Origin: Acidobacteriota bacterium
Lineage (GTDB): Bacteria > Acidobacteriota > JAAYUB01
Assembly (NCBI GenBank): GCA_029565065.1
Contig: JAKQOW010000011.1
Span: 1 to 64,000 of the forward strand
DNA: 64,000 bases
Direction of reading: 5' to 3'
Shown here in pieces: positions 25,011 to 35,000 of the stretch; position 1 is the first letter of the stretch; each line of letters starts with the position of its first letter. The position numbers and the translations under genes are program-made. The notes beneath the pieces are model-generated. The model was given only the letters and a program-made list of their open reading frames with translations. It had not been told where the DNA came from and searched no databases.

Positions 25011-25153
25011 GTGAACCTTCCGATGAAAAATTATTGTTATTGTAGGAATACAAATTTTTTAGTAAAGTATTATTTATATTCTGCCAGAATTATTATATTA
25101 TTAATAAATATATGGCCATTAAATTATAGTTATAGAAGTTTTTGAGGTGAAAG
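25011..25153. promoter_or_regulatory. AT-rich divergent asnA/asnC regulatory region
   Basis: This 143-bp stretch is strikingly A+T-rich compared with its surroundings. It holds two clean dyads: TTGTA (25040-25044) and TACAA (25049-25053) with a 4-bp gap, and the 13-bp palindrome ATTCTG-C-CAGAAT (25078-25090). Either could be an AsnC operator. Many -10-like hexamers are present, so promoters cannot be assigned. Confidence 0.6.
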
Positions 25154-25627
25154 ATGGACCCGAATTTCGAGATTGACAAATTGGACGGAGAAATTCTGCG
25201 CGCCCTCCAGCGGGATGCCCGCCGGCCGTTCCAGGAGCTGGCGCGGGACCTGCTGGTTTCGGGCGGAACGATTCACGTTCGGGTCAACAAACTGAGGGAA
25301 CAAGGCGTGATCCGCGGGACGCGGGTGGTGATCGATCCGGTCCGGATCGGCTATGACGTCTGCGCGTTCGTGGGCATCAACCTGCACAATGCGCGGGACT
25401 ACAAGACGGTGTTGAAGCGGCTCCAGGGAGTGCCGGAAATCCTGGAAGCCCATTACACCACCGGCAAGTACAACATCTTCTTGAAAGTGGTGGCCCGCAG
25501 CACCCGGGGATTGCACGACCTGCTCATCGAGCGGCTGCAGGCGATCCCCGAAATCCAATCGACCGAGACGCTGATCTCGCTGGAGGCGCCGATCCTCAGG
25601 GAGGTCCCGGTGCCGCGTGCCCGCTAG
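25154..25627 (+). CDS. asnC: Lrp/AsnC-family regulator AsnC
   Basis: A 157-residue regulator with an N-terminal winged helix-turn-helix (about 1-60: IDKLDGEILRALQRDARRPFQELARDLLVSGGTIHVRVNKL) and a C-terminal RAM ligand-binding domain (about 68-150). It resembles E. coli AsnC closely, including GTIHVRV, GYDV, YYTTG-like AHYTTGKYNIF and EIQSTETLISL. In E. coli AsnC senses asparagine, activates asnA and represses itself. The divergent asnA supports the same role. GAGGTG precedes the ATG. Confidence 0.93.
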   Translation: MDPNFEIDKLDGEILRALQRDARRPFQELARDLLVSGGTIHVRVNKLREQGVIRGTRVVIDPVRIGYDVCAFVGINLHNARDYKTVLKRLQGVPEILEAHYTTGKYNIFLKVVARSTRGLHDLLIERLQAIPEIQSTETLISLEAPILREVPVPRAR

Positions 25628-25643
25628 GCGGCAACCGGATCCG

Positions 25644-28600
25644 TCAGCGCGGCGGGAGGACAACCCGCAGCGTCTTGATCTCGAATTTCCCGAAGTCGAG
25701 GGTGACCGTGGCGCCGGTGGGCGCCAGATCCCGGATCGGGTTTTCCATCAGATCGGCTTCGGATACCTTCGCCGGCGTGACGGGCAGCTGGAGCACGGCC
25801 CGGTCGGGCCGGCCCAGCGACTCGTAGAACCGGAAGACCAGGGCGTCGCCGTCCTCGGCCAGCTTGACCGTCTCGAGGACGACGCCGACGGTGTCCACGG
25901 CGGCGAAACTGTGCGCGGTGGGCAGCTTGCCGGGGTGCCGTGTCTCCGCCCAGGCCCGGAGCGGTGTGTTGAGCTCGGCGCCGCGGCGCACCGTCGCGCC
26001 GTCGGCCCAGCTCCCGGCATGGGTGTAGAGGGAGTAGGTGAACGCGTGCCGGCCGCGGTCCGCCATGGGATCGGGCCAGGTGGGGGCGCGCAGCAGCGAC
26101 AGCTCGATCTCGCCGCCGTGGATGTCGTAGCCGTGCTTGCTGTCGTTGAGCACGGAGATGCCGCCGGCGGCGTCCGACAGGTCGGCCCAGCGCAGGGCCG
26201 GCACCTCGAATCGGGCCTTCTCGGCCAGCGTCTCGCGGCGGGTGCTCCGGGTGATGGCGGCGAACGGGATTTCGAAGGTGGCCTGGTCGTTGGTGACGGC
26301 AACGGGGAACGCGGCCTTGAGCATCAGGTGCGATTCCCACCAGTCGGCCTCGGTGGCGATGTCCACGCGGTCGAGCGCGCGGTACACGGTGATGGTCTGG
26401 GTGAAGGTTGATGAAGGAAAGTCTTCGGTGGGTGCGTAGCGGTCCTTGTCGGGACCCAGGAAATTGTGGCGCACCCGCAGCACGGCGCGCACCGGGGAGG
26501 CATGGACAAGCTCCACGGCGGCCGCCTGGTTCAGTTGCCACACCCGGCCGGTGAATCCCAGGTTCCAGGCATCCCAGTTCTCCGGGATGTCCTCGTAGAC
26601 CCGCAGCGCGTTGATCGCCTGGCCGGGCGCGACGAACTCGTGGTCCAGCTTCTTGTCCCGGAAGCTGCGGATTTGGCCGCTCTCGGGATCGACCTCCAGG
26701 CGGTGCCACCGGTTCTCGAGGAACGTCTGGTCGGCTTTGACCTCGAGGACCGCCGGCCCGGGCGAACCGGGCCGCGCCACGAAGACCCGGTAGCCCAGAG
26801 ACGGCACGTTCTCGGCCACGAAGGCGACGCGAAGCGTGCCGGTCTCCGCATCCTGGCTGAATTCAGCGGGCACGGGCTTGCCATCCACCGTCCACAGCGC
26901 CAGTTCGCCGGACGCGACCGGCAGCTCCGCGGTGACGAAATCGGAGCGTTCCCAGGCCAACGGATTGAACACCACCACGGGGAAGCCCTCGATCCGCGAC
27001 GTGTCCACCGCGGCGCCCACGCGGCGCAGCGCCTGATCTTCGATCCGGCCCAGCTTGCGCCGGACGGTGGCGTAGGTCTCCAGGGCGTCCCGGTAAACCG
27101 GCGTGATGGAGGAGCCCGGCAGGATGTCGTGGAACTGGTTGGTCAGCACGTCCTGCCAGAGTGCGGCCAGATCGGCCTTGGGATAGGCCGCGCCCAGCAG
27201 CCGGGCCCAGGTGGCCGCCTTTTCCGCCGCGCCCAGTTCCGCTTCGCACCGCCGGTTGTTCTGCTTGATCTGGGCCTGGGAGGTGAAGGTGCCGCGATGG
27301 TACTCGAGATAGAGCTCATCCCGCCAGACGGGGATCCGCTCGCCCAGGTCGCCGGGAATCTGCTTCAGGAAATCGCCCGCTTTGGCGTGCACGTACTGGG
27401 GCGCCACCGGCAGCCGGCCGTAACGGCGGACGCGATCGAGGATCTCGCGGTTGGGACCGCCGCCGTGGTCGCCCAGCCCATACAGGATCAGGCTTTTCTG
27501 CCACCCCGTGGTGGCCTGGTACTTGGTGATGGCGTCCGCGTTTTCCGCCAGGTCCACCCGGCTCGTATAGCCCTCCGGCGGAAAATACGTCAGCAGGCGG
27601 GTGCCGTCCGGGCCCTCCCACCAGAACACGAAATGGGGGAATACCGTCGTGTCGTTCCACCAGATCTTCTGGGTGATGAACACGTCGAGGCCGCTCTTGC
27701 GGTACAACTGCGGCATGTTCCAGTTATAGCCGAAGGAGTCTGGGTTCCAGCCGATCTTGACGTCCACGCCGAATCTGTCCTTGAAGTACCGCTTGCCGAA
27801 CAGCAGCTGGCGCACCCAGCTTTCGCCCGAGATCAGGTTGCAGTCGGGTTCCACCCAGGTGCCGCCCACCACCTCCCAGCGCCCGTCGGCGATCCGCTGG
27901 GCGATCTGCCGGAAGAGCTGCGGGTCGCGTTCCTCGATCCAGCGATACGTCAGCGCCTGGCTCTGCGCATACACCAACTCGGGGTATTCGTCCATGTTCT
28001 TGAGGACGGTGGCGAAGGTGTTGCGGGCCACCGCCCGGGTTTCGGCCATGCGCCACAGCCAGGCGATGTCGATGTGGGCGTTGCCGATGAGATGGACCTT
28101 GAACTCCTGGGCATAGCGGCGGAGCTCGGCGGTCTCCGCCAGCGACTGCTTCAGGGAGGCTTCGAGGCGGTCGCGACCGCCGCGCTTGACGGCGTCCAGA
28201 TCGAGGGCCTGCACCGCCCGCGCGTACGCGGCGCCCAGTTGGGCCAGGCGTTCGGGAGGCACGCCGCGGCGGTCCTCGATGGGATAGGGCCGGCGGGTGA
28301 AGGTGTAGCGGACGAGTTCCGGCCAGATCAGCCGTTCGGCGGTCTGCAGGCTGTCCACCCAGTCGCGGAGCGCCGCGACCATGGGGCGGGCCTCCAGGTA
28401 GTCCATCTCGGCGTCCCGGATGGCGAAGACGAGTCCCGTTTCGGGCAGCGGATTGCGCCGGGGCGGCCAGAACTCGCCGCGGGGAGGCCGCCGGCCGGCG
28501 TTGACCGCCTCGAGGTCGATCGTGGAACCCGTGATCGGCGGCGGGTCGTTGAGGAACACCTCCTTGACGACCTCGGCGCCCTGGTCGCCGCCGCCGTCGA

Positions 28601-28970
28601 TCCGGATGACCTGGACGACGCGGTCGTCCTGCCGCACGGTCACGTCGACCAGGCCGCGGGCATACACTTTCAGTTTCAGGATGGTGGGCGTGCCCAGCAC
28701 GGGCACTCCCGCCACGACTTCACGGCAGGGGATCCGGGCGCGCACACCCACCCGGGAGGCATTCAAGTCCCGTCCCAGTTTGTAATCCTCCCATGCCTGG
28801 CCGTCGAGCGTCCAGGCCCAGCCATCCACCGTCAGGTTCACGGCGGCGGCGATCTCCTGGAGTCTGGCTTTGGCGGCCGCCGTGTCGACGGCCGGATCCT
28901 GGGCCGGCAGGGCGGCGCCAGCGGCGGCGGCGAGGCTCGCAATCAGCAGAAGCCGGAGCACGAGTGGCAT
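25644..28970 (-). CDS. Secreted GH38 alpha-mannosidase
   Basis: A 1108-residue glycoside hydrolase of family 38, a retaining zinc-dependent alpha-mannosidase. A signal peptide (MPLVLRLLLIASLAAAAGAALPA) is followed by an N-terminal beta domain (about 30-260). The catalytic domain opens with GNAHIDIAWLWRMAET (zinc ligands His299, Asp301) and contains the predicted nucleophile Asp411 in WNPDSFGYNWNMPQ. A helical middle domain and C-terminal beta-sandwich domains follow. AGGAGG precedes the start. It probably trims mannose from glycans or glycoproteins outside the cytoplasm. The 3' end faces asnC with 16 bp between stops. Confidence 0.93.
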   Translation of the reverse strand: MPLVLRLLLIASLAAAAGAALPAQDPAVDTAAAKARLQEIAAAVNLTVDGWAWTLDGQAWEDYKLGRDLNASRVGVRARIPCREVVAGVPVLGTPTILKLKVYARGLVDVTVRQDDRVVQVIRIDGGGDQGAEVVKEVFLNDPPPITGSTIDLEAVNAGRRPPRGEFWPPRRNPLPETGLVFAIRDAEMDYLEARPMVAALRDWVDSLQTAERLIWPELVRYTFTRRPYPIEDRRGVPPERLAQLGAAYARAVQALDLDAVKRGGRDRLEASLKQSLAETAELRRYAQEFKVHLIGNAHIDIAWLWRMAETRAVARNTFATVLKNMDEYPELVYAQSQALTYRWIEERDPQLFRQIAQRIADGRWEVVGGTWVEPDCNLISGESWVRQLLFGKRYFKDRFGVDVKIGWNPDSFGYNWNMPQLYRKSGLDVFITQKIWWNDTTVFPHFVFWWEGPDGTRLLTYFPPEGYTSRVDLAENADAITKYQATTGWQKSLILYGLGDHGGGPNREILDRVRRYGRLPVAPQYVHAKAGDFLKQIPGDLGERIPVWRDELYLEYHRGTFTSQAQIKQNNRRCEAELGAAEKAATWARLLGAAYPKADLAALWQDVLTNQFHDILPGSSITPVYRDALETYATVRRKLGRIEDQALRRVGAAVDTSRIEGFPVVVFNPLAWERSDFVTAELPVASGELALWTVDGKPVPAEFSQDAETGTLRVAFVAENVPSLGYRVFVARPGSPGPAVLEVKADQTFLENRWHRLEVDPESGQIRSFRDKKLDHEFVAPGQAINALRVYEDIPENWDAWNLGFTGRVWQLNQAAAVELVHASPVRAVLRVRHNFLGPDKDRYAPTEDFPSSTFTQTITVYRALDRVDIATEADWWESHLMLKAAFPVAVTNDQATFEIPFAAITRSTRRETLAEKARFEVPALRWADLSDAAGGISVLNDSKHGYDIHGGEIELSLLRAPTWPDPMADRGRHAFTYSLYTHAGSWADGATVRRGAELNTPLRAWAETRHPGKLPTAHSFAAVDTVGVVLETVKLAEDGDALVFRFYESLGRPDRAVLQLPVTPAKVSEADLMENPIRDLAPTGATVTLDFGKFEIKTLRVVLPPR

Positions 28971-29058
28971 CCATCCTCCTTCTTATGCTCGGGCCGCCGG
29001 CCGGGCCCGTCAAACAGCCGTACCGGCGCCGGAAGCGTGGAGTCATGCTTGAAAGAAC

Positions 29059-29087
29059 ATTCTAATCGAGGGGTGGAATGAACCCAA
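29059..29087 (-). promoter_or_regulatory. Candidate promoter for the GH38 gene
   Basis: On the minus strand, TTGGGT (29082-29087), 17 bp, TAGAAT (29059-29064), with a leader of about 80 nt. Confidence 0.5.
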
Positions 29088-29127
29088 TCCATTTTTTCTT
29101 CCCGGCAACCAGGGCGCGGGCAACGGA

Positions 29128-29156
29128 TTGTTCAGGCCACCCCGCCGTGGTACTAT
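29128..29156 (+). promoter_or_regulatory. Candidate promoter for the DUF1684 gene
   Basis: TTGTTC (29128-29133), 17 bp, TACTAT (29151-29156). The ATG at 29191 lies about 28 nt after the predicted start. Confidence 0.6.
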
Positions 29157-29190
29157 CCGTAGCACTGAATCTCGGTGGGGAGCGCACCGC

Positions 29191-30135
29191 ATGAATACAA
29201 TCGGGGTGAGGCGGCTGATCAACCGCGAGATCCGCTGGCTGGCGCTGCTGGTCGCCGCCTCCGTGATCGGATCCGGCTGCGGCCGGGATTCCAGCGGCAT
29301 CCCCGCGGAGCAGGCGGCCGCCTGGCGGAAGGCTCTCGATGCGGACCGTGCCGCGAAGGACCGGGAGTTCGCCGCCGACGCGACGTCGCCCATGGCCGGC
29401 GCAGCGCGGTTGACGCTGGCGGCGCCGGGCGGCGGTCTGCGGGTGGCGGCCGGCGCGGTCGCGCCAACGGCGCCGCCCGGACCGGCCGACCCGCTGGTGT
29501 TCAGCCTGGCGGACGGCCAGTGGCGGTGGGAGTCCCGGGCGCCTGGCGGCTGGGCCGAGGTGGCGCGCAGTCCAATTGCGCCTGGTCCGCTGAGTGACGG
29601 GATCCGCTTCCGGCTGGAGCGGTTCACCCTCGCGGCGTACCCCGGTGCCGACGGATTGGCCCTGATTGTGTTCGATCCCGCCCGGCGCGAGCACCGCGAG
29701 TTTCGCCGACTCCTGTATTTCCCGCCGGACCGCGCGTTCGCCGTGTCGGCGCGACTGGAGCGGCTGCCCGATCCCGAGACCGTGGTCATGCTGACCAGCC
29801 GCAATCTGGAGAAGCGGTTCATCCGCTACGCCCGGCTCCACTTCACCCTGGATGGCGCGGCCTGCGCGCTGGCGGCGTTCAAATCCGCCGCGGGCGCGTC
29901 GGACGACCGCACCCTGTTCGTGCCGTTCACCGATACCACGACCGGCGTCGAAACCTATCCGGCCGGCCGGTTTCTCGATCTGGACGAGCCCGCCGGCGAG
30001 ACCATGGTGCTGGATTTCAACCGGGCATACAATCCATTGTGCAACTATTCGCCGGCCTACAACTGCCCCATCCCGCCGGCGGAAAACCGACTGCCGGTGG
30101 CGATCCGTGCCGGCGAACGAACCTACCCGCACTAG
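29191..30135 (+). CDS. DUF1684 lipoprotein
   Basis: A 314-residue exported protein, with a lipoprotein-like signal ending in SGCGRD (Cys27). The C-terminal 110 residues carry the DUF1684 hallmark LDFNRAYNPLCNYSPAYNCPIPPAENRLPVAIRAGER together with LDLDEPAGE. DUF1684 proteins have no established function; they are common in Acidobacteriota, Bacteroidota and actinobacteria. GGGAG lies 8 nt upstream of the ATG. It is monocistronic as far as can be seen. Confidence 0.85.
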   Translation: MNTIGVRRLINREIRWLALLVAASVIGSGCGRDSSGIPAEQAAAWRKALDADRAAKDREFAADATSPMAGAARLTLAAPGGGLRVAAGAVAPTAPPGPADPLVFSLADGQWRWESRAPGGWAEVARSPIAPGPLSDGIRFRLERFTLAAYPGADGLALIVFDPARREHREFRRLLYFPPDRAFAVSARLERLPDPETVVMLTSRNLEKRFIRYARLHFTLDGAACALAAFKSAAGASDDRTLFVPFTDTTTGVETYPAGRFLDLDEPAGETMVLDFNRAYNPLCNYSPAYNCPIPPAENRLPVAIRAGERTYPH

Positions 30136-30416
30136 GAGCGAGGCCGGCGCGGACGAACGCTGCCTGACCACCGGATTCATGCGAATCGCGATTCGTCCGG
30201 CCCTGTGTCCGGCCGGTGCCACCGACTCCCGGGTTCACCGGCGCTCGCGCAACCCGGCCCGGAGTTCCGTCAAAAAATAGTGATAATCGCGGCCCCCCGG
30301 CCCGTCTATTGGCCCATGAATGGCCCGATGGACGTGACGGCGACTTTCGACGCAGCCGATCGGTGTGCCGGGCCGTTCAAATCGCGGGTTCGTCCCAGAC
30401 GACGCAAGGAGGATTC
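30136..30416. other. Intergenic region, 281 bp
   Basis: No ORF with a Shine-Dalgarno is seen. A -10-like GATAAT lies at 30282-30287 without a matching -35. The perfect AGGAGG (30408-30413) belongs to the next gene. Confidence 0.4.
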
Positions 30417-30941
30417 ATGAACCGAGCAATGTGTCTCACCCTGATGACCCTGGTTCTCGCGGCCGTGGTGATGATCGGCTGTGGGGGGGCTCCCGCCACC
30501 GAGACGGCTGCAAACGACGCGTCCGCGCCGGCCCAGCCCCAGTCGCCGGCTGACCTGGGCAACGCGGCCGCCGACCTGTACGGCCAGGCGATGAGCGAGC
30601 TGGTGGCGCTGCTCAAAGACAAGCCGGCGCCGGCGGCGGTCAAGGACCAGGTGGCCCAACTCAAGGAGGAGTATGTGCAGAAGCTGGTGAGTCTGGGGCG
30701 CCAGCGGGAGGCGCTGGGAACAGCGGACCGCGCCGCCGCCGACATGCGGGTGAGCCTCGGCCTCGAACGGGCGGCCGGCCCGTCCTTTCAGGCGTACTCC
30801 GGCATCCAGCAGCATTACATGAGTCTGGACAACGAACTCGCCAACCAGATCGCCAGCTTCAACATTCTCACACAGTACTTCAACTTCGACTTGTTGAAGA
30901 AACAGAGCCCGGCGGAAGCCCAGCGTCTCGGACTTCAGTGA
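30417..30941 (+). CDS. Small helical lipoprotein, family unknown
   Basis: A 174-residue protein with a lipoprotein signal (LVLAAVVMIGCGG, Cys22), an Ala/Pro/Gln-rich linker, and a helical body (about 45-170) rich in Leu, Lys and Gln (DLYGQAMSELVALLKDK, VAQLKEEYVQKLVSLGRQREAL). AGGAGG sits 3 nt from the start, slightly close. The next gene starts 23 bp after its stop, so the two probably form an operon that ends before the CHAT operon. No function can be proposed from sequence. Confidence 0.75.
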   Translation: MNRAMCLTLMTLVLAAVVMIGCGGAPATETAANDASAPAQPQSPADLGNAAADLYGQAMSELVALLKDKPAPAAVKDQVAQLKEEYVQKLVSLGRQREALGTADRAAADMRVSLGLERAAGPSFQAYSGIQQHYMSLDNELANQIASFNILTQYFNFDLLKKQSPAEAQRLGLQ

Positions 30942-30964
30942 GTGGTTCCAGGGAGTCGACCATC

Positions 30965-31888
30965 GTGAACAAATCAACGATACGAAAATGGCTTGGCGCC
31001 GTGGTGGTGTTGATGTCCGTGCTGGCCGTGTGCCCGGTGGCCTCAGCGGCCCTGCCGGGTGCCGGCGTCTATTTCTCCAAGACGCCGATCGATCCGAACA
31101 ACCCGGCCGGCCTGTCGAAGAGTTTCCAGGCCGGCGATCCCATCTACGGCCTGCTGGTGGTGGACAAGTCATGGCGGGAGCTGTACGGGGGCAAGACGGA
31201 GATCCCGGTGATGGTGGTCATGGCCATCGACGACCAGGACATGCTGGAATACCAGTACATCACCCTCAAGGGCCCGTTGGTCAACAACCGGTTTATGGTT
31301 CTCGACATCGCACCGGAACCCGCCCGGATGACCGCCTACAAGGACCCGAATATGGTTTTCGGCGAAGGGAAGGGGAACCGGAAGATCGGGCCCATCGGCT
31401 TCACCTTCCGCCTGGGCGAGCTGGGAACCGGCACCCACACCGTGCAGATCTATGTGCGCGATTTCGGCACCAAGCACGCTGAAGGATCGTTCGCCATTCA
31501 AGGGAGCAACTACGCCTACTACGCCGGCTTGAACCAGAAATATCTCAACGCCGACGCCCAGGCCGTCACTCTGCCACCGGCCAAGATGACCGACAAACAG
31601 ATGGACGCCACCATGCGGAAGCTCCTGCTCAACGCCGGCTGGCCGGGCGTGCACCGGATCCACATCGTCGACAAGGACTGGTGGTATGACCGCCACTCGG
31701 GGGGCGACAGCCCCATCGTGGGTCGGCACATCGCCGCGGCGGCGCTGTACAAGGACACCGACGGTAAATACTACTACCGGCTTTGCACATTCGAACAGCG
31801 CAAGCTCATCACCGGCGGGTTCGGGGCGCTGGAGCTGACCGACCAGGGTCGCAAGATCCCCATCCCCGCGGAGAACATCGACAAGTAG
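30965..31888 (+). CDS. Exported protein of unknown family
   Basis: A 307-residue protein from a GTG start preceded by GGGAG; a clear signal peptide ends ...AVCPVASA before ALPGAGVYFSK. The mature part looks like beta-rich domains (residues about 45-180, FMVLDIAPEPARMTAYKDPNMVFGEGKGNRKIGPIGFTFRLGELGTGTHTVQIYVRDFG), then a segment with KLLLNAGWPGVHRIHIVDKDWWYDRHSGGDSPIVGR. The last segment, with charged and aromatic residues, could be a binding site. I do not recognise the family. An upstream GTG at 30938 is rejected because it overlaps the previous stop and has no Shine-Dalgarno. Confidence 0.75.
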   Translation: MNKSTIRKWLGAVVVLMSVLAVCPVASAALPGAGVYFSKTPIDPNNPAGLSKSFQAGDPIYGLLVVDKSWRELYGGKTEIPVMVVMAIDDQDMLEYQYITLKGPLVNNRFMVLDIAPEPARMTAYKDPNMVFGEGKGNRKIGPIGFTFRLGELGTGTHTVQIYVRDFGTKHAEGSFAIQGSNYAYYAGLNQKYLNADAQAVTLPPAKMTDKQMDATMRKLLLNAGWPGVHRIHIVDKDWWYDRHSGGDSPIVGRHIAAAALYKDTDGKYYYRLCTFEQRKLITGGFGALELTDQGRKIPIPAENIDK

Positions 31889-32001
31889 CGCCGCCCGGTG
31901 TCGGACGGCAGGTGCACAGATGCCATTGTGCGGCGGGAGGCGGCGGCCGCAAGCCGTCGCCCGCCGCTGTTTTGGCGATGTTCTCTTGCGACCGCATTTG
32001 C

Positions 32002-32007
32002 TATAGT
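32002..32007 (+). promoter_or_regulatory. Candidate -10 for the CHAT operon
   Basis: TATAGT with only a poor -35 (TGTTCT, 17 bp upstream). The start site would be near 32014, which leaves the ATG at 32019 almost leaderless and favours the GTG at 32058 with its AAAGGAG. Confidence 0.45.
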
Positions 32008-32057
32008 GAAGAAGCGGCATGGACACATCGTCGACTGCGCGAAAGGAGCACGGGGCC

Positions 32058-35000
32058 GTGAGCAGAGTAATCGGGGCGCTGGTTGGTCTGGGGTTGTCCT
32101 GGCTGGTGTGGACTGCGGGAGTCCGGGCGGACGATCCGCCGCCGGCGGTTGCGGGCGTGACCGTCGTGAAGGCGGAGGCGGACTTCGCCATGGCCAAGGC
32201 CGGTGTCCAGCCCGCCGACGTGCTGCTGCGTTGGAGACGGTTGGCGGGCGCGGCGGAAAGCGGGGAGACGCTGGACTCGTACTTCCAGCTCAAAGAGGTG
32301 GAGATCCTGCACGCGCCGCGCGGCGGCGTTGACATCCTGGTGCGTCGCGGCGAGACCGAGCGTTGGGTGGCGATTCCGGCGTACGAGTGGCGGCTCTCGG
32401 TGCGCCCCGCTCTATCCGGCGAGGCCGGTGTGGCGCAGGCGGAGGGGGAACGATTGCTCGGAGCCGGGGATGTGGACGGTGCCGTGGCGCGCTGGAGCAC
32501 CGGGGCGGCCGAAGCGGCCGCGCAGGGCGACCACCTGACGGCGGCGTGGCTGCAACTCCGGTCCGGACAGGCTCTGGTTGAGGCCAGGCGGTGGGCGGCC
32601 GCCGTCGAGGCTCTGGGGCGTTGCGCTGACACGCTGGCCGCCGTGGACGCCGGGCGGTTCCAGCCCATCGTCTGGGACATGCAGGGCGAACTCCTGCGCC
32701 AGGACAAGCGGCCGGAATTATCCATGGAGGTCCACCGGAAGGCGCTGGCCGCTTGGACGCACGACGGCGGGGAACTGGGTCGCGCCAACAGCATGGTCGG
32801 CCTGGGCCACTGCGCCTGGCAGCTGGTTCGCTGGCCTGAAGCCGTCCAGTGTTACGAGAACGCCTTGGCGATCCGCCGGGAGGTGGCGCCCGATTCCATG
32901 CTCGTTTTCGGCTCCCTGGTGACGCTGGCCACGGCGTATTCCAACACCGGCGACCTGGCCGCCGCCGACCGCTGCCTGCTGGAAGCGCTGGCGATCCACC
33001 GGCGTCACCTGCCGGGCCATGCCGCGGAAGCGAACATCCTGAACACACTGGGCGTCAACGCATCCAAGGCCGGCCATCAGGTCAAGGCCCAACAGTATTT
33101 TGAGGAATCCCTCCGGCTCAAGCAGGCGCAGAGTCCGGATTCGATGGCGGTGGCGTACACCCTGAATAATCTGGCTGCCGTGGCCCGCTTGCGGGGCGAT
33201 CTGGCGCTGGCGGAGGATTACCACCGGCGGGCCTTGAAAATCAAGCTGGCGCTGGAACCGGACAGCATCAGTCTGGCGCGCTCCTACCACAATATCGGCC
33301 AGATCTACATGGCGCGCCGGGATTTTCCGGCCGCGGCGGACTACCTCAACCAGGCCCTGCTGATTCTGGAGCGGAAGGCCCCGCGCTCAAGGGAATACGC
33401 CGACTGCCTGGAACAACTCGGCAACCTGGCCCGCCTGGAAAACGAGTTTGACCTGGCCGAATTGCGCCATCGGGAAGCGACGGCGATCCGACTGCAGGTG
33501 TCGAACGATCCGTTGGATCAGATCCGCACGCTGATCACCCTGGGCGCCATCCGCCTGGAGAGTGGCGACCCGGTCCAGGCGGAGACCCACTACCAGGCCG
33601 CACTGAGCATGGCGCGGCAATCTGCGCCGGCCAGCCTCTATGAGGCCCGCAGTCTCCGGGGACTGGGCGACGCCTGCCTGCGGCGGGGCGACCTGGTGGC
33701 CGCCGCGCCGGCATTGGAGGGTGCATTGAAGATCTTCGCCGCCACCGCACCCCTGACCATCGACGAGGCCACGACCCAACACCTGCTGGGGGACCTCCAC
33801 CGCCGCCAGGATCGGCTGCAAGACGCCCTGGCCTGCTACGAGCGCGCCGTGGCGGCGCTCGAGGGGCAACTCGAAAAGCTCGGCGGGAGCCGGGAAATTA
33901 CCGAATCCTTCGCCGCAGAATATGCCGGCTATTACAAAGACGTGCTGGAATTGAAACTGCTATTGAACGATCCCCGGGGCGCGTTCAACGTCCTGGAGCG
34001 TTTCCGCGCGCGCAGTTTGTTGGCCATGTTGGCCGAGCGCGATCTGGATTTTTCCCGCGACGTGCCGGCCGAACTGTGGGAGCGTCTGGAGACCGCGCGC
34101 ACCCGCTGCCGCGAAGCGCAGGATGAGCTCATGCAGCTCAGTCCCGACAAGGAGCCGGAACGTGTCGCGGAGCGCCAGCGACTGTTGGCGGAGCGTCGCC
34201 GCGGGCAGGCCCTGGTTTGGGAAGAAATTCGCAGAGAATCCCCCCGCCTGGCGGCGCTGCGGGTGCCGGAGACACTGTCGGTGGACCAGGTCGCCGACGC
34301 GATGGGGCGGGACACCCTGTTTCTGTCCTACGCGGTGAGCGAGCGGGCCACCCACCTGTTTGCCATTTTGAACGGCCGGTTGCGGGTGGAGTCCGTCCCG
34401 ATCGGCCGGCAGCAGGTTCAGGAAGCGGTGGAATACTATCTCGCCATGCTGAGCAATCCCGCCAGCCGGAAAGTCCGGCTGATGGGTCGGGCTCACGCCC
34501 TGTACCGGCAATTCGTGGCGCCGGTCGACGACCTGGTACAGCGCGCGCAGCGCATCGTGGTATGCCCCGACGGACCGCTGCACATGCTGCCGTTCGCCGC
34601 CCTGGGCCCGGCCACGAACCGCTACCTGATCGAGGAGAAGCCGGTTTCGTACGTGATCTCCGCGACTGTGTACGCCGACGGCTTACGGCACGAACCGCAG
34701 CGCACCGCACGGCCGGTGGTGTTGTTTGGCGATCCGGACTATCCGGGCCAGGTCGCCGGCGGGCCGGCCGCGCGACAGCTCCGGTGGGTGCTCCGTGATG
34801 ACCCGGTGCCGCCTCTGCCCGCGTCGCGCGACGAGGTGCAGGGGATTGCCGCTTTGTATCCCGGCGCCCACGTGGCGTACCTGGGTGCCGAGGCCCGCGA
34901 GGAACGGGTGAAGTCTCTGGACCGGCAACCCGGCTACATCCACTTCGCCTGCCACGGTTTTTTCAACCCGGTGAATCCCATGGACAGCGGGCTCCTCCTG

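Noticed and set aside
25011..25153. T-box or other riboswitch controlling asnA
   Set aside because: The AT-rich interval lacks T-box specifier or antiterminator features and is better explained by operators for the divergent AsnC.
26466..29081. Long plus-strand frame (871 codons) opposite the GH38 gene, and similar frames at 55511-58702, 59414-62230, 12875-15157, 2448-3950 and 7361-9229
   Set aside because: They mirror real genes on the other strand, are rich in Arg, Gly, His and Gln, lack domains and Shine-Dalgarno sites, and are the usual antisense artefacts of high GC3 coding.
32019..32057. ATG at 32019 as the start of the CHAT gene
   Set aside because: No Shine-Dalgarno, and the predicted transcription start is about five bases upstream; the GTG at 32058 has AAAGGAG and gives a compact signal peptide.
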